From: Symmetrospora coprosmae
Lineage: Eukaryota > Basidiomycota > Cystobasidiomycetes > Symmetrosporaceae
Length of the DNA stretch: 64,000 bases
Assembly: GCA_008802785.1 (NCBI GenBank)
Contig: VUYT01000043.1
Span: 1 to 64,000, forward strand
Direction: 5' to 3'
Both the position numbers and the translations under genes were made by a program. The notes beneath the pieces are model-generated. The model was given only the letters and a program-made list of their open reading frames with translations. It did no database searches and was not told the DNA's origin. Positions 57,101-64,000 of the stretch are shown here, one piece after another; positions within the stretch are counted from its first letter, which is position 1, and each line of letters opens with the position of its first letter.

Positions 57101-59571
57101 TCAGCAAAACCGATATCGGTACACAGCAGCAGTATAATGAGCACGCACTGTGAAGAGTCCATCGATTGTCACCGTTCTCGCGACGTTGTAGTCGGTCTGG
57201 AAGGGGTCCTGATAGATAGTGATCCCGCTCAGCTCAGACCTCTCGACTCATCGGAACTAGGACACGCTTCTAACCCACTTCAATGCACAGCCGGTTGAGG
57301 TTCCTCGGCGCGTTGATATACTCCTCCATGGCTTCGTCTTGCTGCCATCCCTTGGAGCTCTTCGAGACGATACCACCCTCGGATCTGATCGATACAACCT
57401 CAAAGCTGAACTTGAACTCTTTCAGGTAATACTGGAAGAAGCCGAGAAGAAGCTCGCCGATGCTATCGCGGTTGTTCGATTGCCAGTACCGTGGAAGGAG
57501 CTCAAGGTCGTCAAAGAAGTAGATGTCGCGGCTGTGGAAAGTCACGTCTTAGTCTCGCCACGCAATACTGCCAAGTACGTCCCTGAGATCACACTCACCC
57601 TTCGAATTCGGCTTTGTCCATCTGCATCGCCTTTGGCGGGTGTAACCGCTGCAGGTTTGGCAGCACTGGCGGGTTCTTGACGTTGGTGAGGTAATGGATG
57701 GCCAAGAGAACGTAGCCATACGATGACAGAGTCCCGAGATACGGGTTGTTGATCTTTCTCCGTTTGCACCAGACTTTGACTAAGGGTCGAGGAAGCAGGC
57801 GCGAGAAAGCAAGGCCAAGCCGTCAGTCCAGGTCTACGGCAGCCAATCGGGCGCCCTCGAATGATACCCACGGAAGAGTACGAGACTCCGCAGCCTCGGG
57901 TCGGCCATTGCGTACGTGAGGAGCAGACGTGTATTTTCGAGCGCTAAGCGGTTCTCAAACCCAATATCGCACGCGATCCCTTCCGGACATTGGTCGCTGG
58001 GCGGGATGTTGAGCTTGATGATTGGTATCCGCGCCCGCGGCAGCATCTTGATCTGGAAGGACGGCGCTTCAGTCTCGATGAGCCGACCGAGCGTCTCGAC
58101 GAGCTCGGCAGCTGGCCGTATTTCTGCCCCAGGCGGTGAGAGATAGCACAAGTCCATGTCTGTATAGGATAGAATGAGAAACTTGCGGTTCAGCGCCATG
58201 CGCGCATAAGAACAATGTTCCGTAGGGAGACCGGAGAGTGGGCAAAAGGCAGGCTATGCTGACGGTTGCATCCGAGACGCGCGAAGAGGAAGACTAACCG
58301 CTGTTCTTCAGGGCCATGCCGTTTGCCTGGCTGCCAAACGGCAGCAGCTTAGCGCCCGGGTTGATGCGCTGGGCCAGGTCTTCGAGGAATTTGCGCGCAT
58401 TCTCCTTGACGTGGTACTCGTCGGGGGTGGGCAAGATGCTCGGTATGAATGTGTGCGAGAGTACGTTTGACAGCTCGCGGGTGAATGTCTCGGATGGGCG
58501 CGAGAGGCGAATGGAAGGGTGGGTCTGCCCGGCTCCAGACGGCGAGGCTGTGGCGTTGGACGTCGCGCTCGAAGGGGACGGTGAGCTCGGATACCGCTGC
58601 GGGTACTGCTGCCCGGCGCTGCCGTACGACGAAGTCGTGCTCGGCTGCAGAGCTGGTCCAGCCCCAGAGACAGACGAGGATGAAGAAGAGGAGGAGATCG
58701 CCTGGTCCGCTGACGGGCCGCTGCCATTGTGCGCGTGCTGCTGCTGGGCAAACGGATGTGAAGCGTGGTGCGACTGCAGGTAGTGCGAGTTCTGATGGTG
58801 CGGCTGTGGTTGCCACTGCCTGTGCGCCTGTCCCTGCGTCTGTGACTGCGCTAGAGCATGTCGCGGCTGTGACGATGGGCCCTGGTGACCGTGGTACGGC
58901 GGTGGTTGCTGATGCGGGACTGCGAACCCAAGCGCCGAAGCAGCAGCAGCAGCACCTGCAGCAGCAGCTTCCTCTGGCACTGAGCTTGACAAGGCGTGTG
59001 AGCCTGCTCCTGCGCCTGTATCTGCTCCAGCAATCACAGCGGCAGCTCCAGCAGCGCGCGCGGAAGGCTCGGACAGGCCATGACGGTGGGTACCCGATTG
59101 TTCCGGGAACGTCAAGCTCGGAGCTTGGTGATGCTGCAACGAGGACGAGGCAGAGGCGGACGAGCTGCCATTGCTGCTGGATGATGCGCTGGGCTGCAGC
59201 ATTGCAGACGACGCAGGAGCTGTCGCAGATGGTTGCTGCTGCTGCTGCTGCTTGCTGCCCTTGCGTCGCATGTTCGTCGTCGACGAGGACGAGCCCGCAC
59301 CTGCACCCGCCGAATTCGGCCCTTCAGGATGAGCTGAGCGCGTATCTGCACGACTCTGCTGTCCATCTGCGATACCATTGGCGCCTTCGAGGGCCTGGCT
59401 CGAGCTTCCTCTGCCCTGTGCTGGGGGTTCTTCCCTCGCCTTGCCCTTCGCGGCGGTTGGACTCGTCGCTCCCCCTCCTCCTCCTCGCTTCACCCCGTTA
59501 CCGTCCTCTCCCCGAGTCTGGCTGTGGCTCTTGCGCGGCCCTGACGCCGCTGCTCTAGAGTAGTGCTCCAT
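54121..59571 (-). CDS. Cid1-type non-canonical poly(A) polymerase with Q-rich tail (1671 aa)
   Basis: A nucleotidyltransferase that adds A or U to RNA 3' ends; relatives are Cid1, Cid13 and GLD-2. Six minus-strand exons, 58299-59571, 57872-58159, 57599-57779, 57279-57531, 57149-57208 and 54121-57081, give 1671 residues, every junction in phase. Residues 1-~350 are Ser/Gln/Ala-rich. The catalytic part has LLPFGSQANGMALKNSD joined to MDLCYLSPPG (the DxD pair near 425-427), a third Asp in IACDIGFENRL, then KVWCKRRKINNPYLGTLSSY and the PAP-associated block YLKEFKFSFEVVSI to LCIEDPFQTDYNVARTV. After residue ~690 there are ~980 residues of low complexity, with Gln runs, Pro and Ser. Standard family members end soon after the catalytic core. 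Confidence 0.9.
55614..55830. repeat. CTG/CAG tracts coding for poly-Gln
   Basis: Several runs of GCTGCTG on the plus strand encode glutamine runs in the minus-strand poly(A) polymerase tail. Interruptions with TTG, TGT and CAT keep the tract imperfect. Confidence 0.85.
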
Positions 59572-59850
59572 ACTAATCTGTATGTGAGCGTGTGTGATGG
59601 TGGCGGGGAAAGGGACCTCGAGAGGCGCACGCGCTGGATACCCGTACCGTAGCCACGAGCGCAAAGGATAGACCTGAAGACGCAGCCCCGGTCGGATTGG
59701 ACTGGATTTGCAGTGTAAAAGGCTAGTAGTAGCTGATTTGTGTGTAGTTTGGTTGTTATGTAACTCTTTTTGGGCTTTTCTATATTTTGTGGCTGCTCTC
59801 GCTGCTCGCTGCCCATCTTCCCCCCAATCCGCCATTCCGTCAACGCACAA

Positions 59851-62800
59851 TCACCGCGCCAGCTCTCTAAAGCTGTTCTCGAGGCAGTTCTTGACCTCGC
59901 GATAGCTGACAATCAAGCAGCTCTGCTCGTCCCGGCTCACGAGCGCAATCTGCTCGTCGACACCCGCGTCGAGCTTGTTCAGGCACGTCAGGACGTGCGA
60001 GAGGTCAATCACGGGGCGACCATGCTCGCTGATCTGGTGAAAGAGATAGTCGCGGAAGAGCTTGATGATGTACCGGTCCCCCGTCTCGGCCCACCGCGGA
60101 TCGTGGTCGTATCTGAGGCACGGGACGGGTGATATCAGCCGCTGACCCGACTGCGCACCACGCATCGGGGACAGGACGCACTCTGGCCGCTCGTTGATGA
60201 AGCCAAACTTGGCAAGCAGGCGAACAAGTCTTGCGTTCTCGAGCTCGCGCTGGAGCTCGTTCTCGAGGAGGTCCGCTTGGCTGAAGGGCACCCAAAGCAG
60301 ACAAAAACGCCGCATCAGTCCAGCTCCTTGTTCACGCAGCAAGAGGTATGCACCCACTCAAAGCCTCCCGCCAGCTCGTCCGCCATGCGGCCTGCAATCA
60401 GTCCCAAGAATTCGTCGATGCTCTTGCGCCCTGCGCTCGGCTTGCTGAGGAGATACAGGATGGCATTGCTGAGCTCTTGGCTGTAGTTGCTCCGCCGTGT
60501 CATCTGGTCCATGCTCTGGGGGATGCTGTGGATTGCCGTGAGCGAATGCGTGGCCAGACTCAAGAAGAGCTTGCCCAGGGACAGGAGATCTTCCTGCTGG
60601 TGCTGCGGGAGATGCTGCTTGCTGACGTCCGGCGAGATGACGTCGAAGATGGAAATGCAGTTGATGCGGACTCTGCAGAATGGCGGTACGAGGGGTGTTG
60701 GAGAGCCGATAGTCAGTCATCCCACGTTTGGGATGCGCGTATGTGCGGACGAGATCTCGTACCGGTTCTGGCCAGTGAGGAGAATCTTGCTCGGATCCAG
60801 ACACCGCACAGCAAGGCCAGAGGAATGAACGGCCTTTACGGCGCTTGCGATCTACGTTCCGCCGGCAGAGGTTGTCAAACTGTGGCCTATGCGATTCGCG
60901 GACTGTGCGAAGCTGCTCGTTGATGAACCCACCTGCACCATGTAGGACCACAAGACCCGCTCTGGGATAGGCGGAGGCGGGGCCGAGCCCCTCGTCGGGT
61001 TGGTCAAGTGGACCTCGAGCAGCGTAGATGATAGCGGATGGTAGTCGTACACAAACACAAGAGCTGCGTGTGTGCGCGCGCAGAAGGCCGTCCCAGCGAA
61101 CGTCAGCATTGGGCCACGGCAGACGCGGAAGGCCGGGACTGGTCGATGGCAACATACAGCTGTCGCCAAACGCGCGCGAGGTGAATGCCTCTTTGACGGC
61201 AACGATGTTTGGGTGATGGAGCCTGCTCCACTTCTCGACCGTCTGTATGGCGTGCTCGCTCGCAAGCCTGAACCCTTCTACGCGGCGGACGACGACGAGC
61301 TTTGCGCTCTCCTCGTCGCTCGCGCGGTACGTCCAGTGGCGGTACCCGTAGATGGACGCCGAGAGGCTGCCGCCCACGACGCGGCCGAGGCTGTCGACGC
61401 GGACCTGCTCGGGGGGATACTTCTTGTCGAGCGGGATAAAGCCCCAGTACCGGCCGAGCGGCCGCTCCTCGCGCGGCACGTCCGGCTGGTCCCATGCGAG
61501 CCGCTGCATTGGGACCGCAGTGGCCTGCACGGACTGCCGCAGGAGCAAGTCCTGCCGCAGCGTGGGTGACATGAAGAAGTGCTGCAGCACGGCTGCCTGC
61601 GATGGCGCGAGCGAGACGTGCGGCAGCGGCGGCTGGTACAGGTGGTACTGCAAGGGCTGGTGCAGCAGTGCGCGCCCCGTCATGGCGTCCAGAGACATGC
61701 CCATCCCCATGGCCAGGCCACCTGCCCCGCCCAGCCCGCTGGCGCCTCCTGCCATGCCTGAGAGACCATAGGCGTGATAGGCACCGTCAATCGAGTAGTA
61801 CCCACCGGCCGCTGCTCCCGAACCCGCAATCTGCCCGCTGTTTGAACCATCATCGTGCGCGTAGTCGTACTCGTGCAAGTCGGACTGATGCTGCGACTGC
61901 TGGAAATCGTCCAACGGCAGCTGGGAGGAATGGGACGATGGCGTGGCGTACGGGTTCAGGTCGTCGAAGAACTGAGGAATGGGCAGGGTATCAGACTGGT
62001 CCTGATGGACGTGACTTGCACCCCTTTGCAGACGACCCACCTCGAAGCTCTCTCCGTATTCCTCGCCATTGGCCTGTAGGTGTTCGCCATCATGGTATTG
62101 TTGATTTGGCGAGGTAGTGCCAGCGTTGCTGGAGACGCGCAAGAGATGTGATGCTCAGTAGAGCGAAAGAATGGACGGTCCAGCTCCCGGCCAGAGTATC
62201 TGGCACGTCCGTCTCACCTAGTCGAGCCGGATGGAGCTGTCGTGGTGAGGATTGGGGTAGCCACCCTGCCCGCGACGTTGCCTCCCGGTGTGAAGGACGA
62301 GCTTGTAGCGCTCAATCCTCCCGAGCTGGCACTCGCAGTCGCAGTCGCAGTCGCAGACGCGCTCGTGCCGGCGCCCAGGGTCGAGGGTGTTGCACTGCCG
62401 TTCCCGCTCCCGCGCGGGACAAAGCTGGGAACAAAGCTCTTTGCAGAAGCTGCGAGGGCGGCTAGAGAGGTGCTCGCTGTTGATCCGCCCGGCGTTGGTG
62501 GAGCTGGGGCTGGGGCTGGGGTTGATGGTCGCGAGTGGGTCGGGGTCGCGTTGGCGGAGGACGTGGTGGTCGCGGTGCCGGTGGATGAGGCCAGGGCTTT
62601 GCGCTGTTGGATGGAGTGAAGTGCCAGATACGCGGGGGTAGATGAAGACGTCAGCATCTGCCCCATCCGCTGCAGCGTGCCACTTGGCCAGCTCGCTTCC
62701 CCCTTCCCCCTCGCTCCGAGCAACAGCTAGCTCCCTCCCTTTCCTCACCTGCGCGGCCTCGATGTCATGCGAGTAGGCGCATCCTTTTCCTTCGAACTTG

Positions 62801-63164
62801 CAGTGGCCGTAGATTGCAATGTTCTTGCACAGCTTCTGCGTGGGTATAATGACGGGGTGCTGGTGCTGCTCTCCCGCAGGCGTTGATGTTGATGTTGATG
62901 ATGATGATGGCCAGGGCGGAGACGTCGATGATGATGCGGTCGCAGGGAGCTCGGCTGCGACGGGCGGCAGGCACGCAACAAGAGCGACAGAGCAGGTCAG
63001 CCAAGCAGGAGCAGGTGACTGCGATATGATCTGCTATTCTATTCTATGCTATGCGGCTGTATGCACGCCGACGTACCACTCCTCTTTATCGGACTCGAGA
63101 CTGCGCTGCTTGGAGCCGAGGGGCGGACGATTGGGATGGCTGCAGAGTGCCTGGCAGCGGCCAT
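59851..63164 (-). CDS. PAN3: Pan3, regulatory subunit of the Pan2-Pan3 deadenylase
   Basis: A cytoplasmic pseudokinase that dimerises and brings Pan2 to poly(A)-binding protein. Nine minus-strand exons, 63077-63164, 62749-62954, 62218-62669, 61158-62128, 60933-61063, 60763-60851, 60358-60672, 60182-60280 and 59851-60112, give 870 residues in phase. A CCCH finger uses Cys72, Cys81, Cys88 and His92 ([11 protein letters not shown]...GCAYSHD). A disordered Ser/Thr-rich part and a Gln-rich region follow. The pseudokinase begins near [14 protein letters not shown]-like sequence and contains [11 protein letters not shown] and [14 protein letters not shown]. The C-terminal coiled coil and knob read [49 protein letters not shown] and [14 protein letters not shown]. 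The intron at 60113-60181 (69 bases) is in frame and stop-free. Confidence 0.95.
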
Positions 63165-63405
63165 GATGTTATATGATGGTGGTGGAGGGTATCCTGTGCT
63201 CAGGCATCTGTGTGGTATTGGACAGTGCTGTCGCTGTGCTGTGCTGTCCCGTGTCGGTGAAAAGAGCTGAGGGAGGAGAGGGAGCAAGGGAGCCACCTCG
63301 GGGCAAGGCAAGGCACGGGGCCAGCAAGCAGAGGCGAAGGCACCGTGAACGCATCCATCCCTCCTTCACCCCATCATCCAACAACACCATCGCAATAGCA
63401 CCACC
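63165..63405. promoter_or_regulatory. divergent spacer between Pan3 and Rpn9
   Basis: 241 bases between two outward start codons. No TATA element was recognised. It includes GGTGGTGG and GTGCTGTGCTG runs. Confidence 0.5.
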
Positions 63406-64000
63406 ATGGACATTGACAGCAAACCATCCGCATCCGCATCCGCATCCACCTCGGCATCCACCTCAAAGGACCCGCACGAGTTCCTCACGACGCTCCTCTC
63501 GCAGACGCCCAGCGAGCTCCACCCGAGCATCGAGTCGTTCCAGCGCCTGAGCGAGCGCAAGCTCTGGCACCAGCTCACCGATGCTCTGATTGACTTCCTG
63601 CGCAACCAGAACAGCGCGCCTTTCCAGGTGCAGCTGTGGGATGGGTTCGTCGACGTCTTCAAGAAGCGGTTCGACCAGCTCAGGCTCGTAGAGATGGCAA
63701 CCCTCGTCGCGCAGCAGTACGATGGTGGGTGCACGTCTCTGCGCGTGAATGGGACGAGCCAGAGTGTGCAATAGCGTCAGCAGCGGCAGCAGACGTGCGA
63801 GGCTATGGGAACGGGGAGGCCGGAGGTACAAGATCACCCACACAGACGCGCACTTGCGTCACCCGTGGCGAAGGGGGAACGAGGGCGGCAGGGACACGAT
63901 CTGGCAGCACAGCGAGCTCGTGGACCGCCATCGCATCTGCAGTGTGCATACAGGTAGCGATCAGCCGCTTCGATGAAGGGGCTCGCTGGCCTCGCACAAG
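63406..64000 (+). CDS. RPN9: 26S proteasome regulatory subunit Rpn9 (PSMD13), 5' part
   Basis: A PCI-domain subunit of the proteasome lid. Exon 1 (63406-63724) and the start of exon 2 (63965-64000) are seen; the gene runs off the window. A Ser/Ala-rich start of ~20 residues precedes DPHEFLTTLLSQTPSELHPS, then RLSERKLWHQLTDALIDFLRN, VQLWDGFVDVFKKRFDQLRL and VEMATLVAQQYD, all matching Rpn9's N-terminal helical repeats. The 240-base intron is the longest one assigned here. Its acceptor is inferred from phase and from the following SMKGLAGLAQ, which fits the family's next helix. Confidence 0.88.

Noticed and set aside
58485-59558. 357-codon plus-strand open frame
   Set aside because: Antisense to the low-complexity N-terminus of the poly(A) polymerase.

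Overview
The window is nuclear DNA of a fungus, most likely a basidiomycete of the smut or red-yeast side (Ustilaginomycotina or Pucciniomycotina). I cannot place it more closely without a search. The reasons are dense, gene-rich DNA with short GT-AG introns (mostly about 45-120 bases, many per gene), tiny exons, high GC by eye over most of the window, and fungal protein types: an SRP9/21-type SRP subunit with a lysine tail, Cla4-type PAK kinase, Rrg7, Mrd1, Bcd1, Tma64 and endosomal Nhx1. I see no transposon, tRNA, rRNA, virus-like element or CRISPR. I rebuilt the gene models by hand. Almost every spliced model closes exactly in phase, which is strong internal support.

Layout: a cytochrome P450 (616-2976, +) faces mitochondrial ribosomal protein L6 (2994-3913, -) and a small unknown gene (3973-4393, -). 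Then come the rRNA-processing factor Mrd1 (4811-7424, +) and the ubiquinone-biosynthesis kinase Coq8 (7454-10255, -). Next is a run of + strand genes: SRP9, RNA polymerase I/III subunit AC40, a mitochondrial oxodicarboxylate carrier, ribosomal protein eL28, phosphatidylserine decarboxylase, Tma64/eIF2D and an unrecognised Lys/Ala-rich protein. Mn-superoxide dismutase (-) and the Na+/H+ exchanger Nhx1 (+) form a divergent pair. After them lie Bcd1, a GBD/FH3 protein without FH2, and beta-carbonic anhydrase (all +), followed by a possible small secreted protein (-).

At 37.9-40.3 kb, ribosomal protein uS4 (S9) and the ubiquitin-eL40 fusion are divergently transcribed from one short spacer. An LCAT-like lipase (+) then faces a PH-CRIB-PAK kinase of the Cla4 type (-). 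An F-box-like gene (+), a small unknown gene (-), a MICOS Mic26/27 subunit (+)  and Rrg7 (+) follow, then an isoprenylcysteine-methylesterase-like hydrolase (-). The right end holds a very long Cid1-type non-canonical poly(A) polymerase and Pan3, both on the - strand and both acting on mRNA tails, and the start of proteasome subunit Rpn9 (+, cut by the window end).

Most genes are housekeeping genes for ribosome biogenesis, translation, mitochondria and RNA tails, and no operon-like or defence system is evident. The most unusual features are in gene structure: a 5-base microexon in the mitochondrial carrier, a 19-base exon that carries the P450 heme cysteine, 11- and 18-base exons at the start of the S9 gene, and several stop-free introns of length 3n. 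Long disordered extensions on Nhx1 and on the poly(A) polymerase are also notable.
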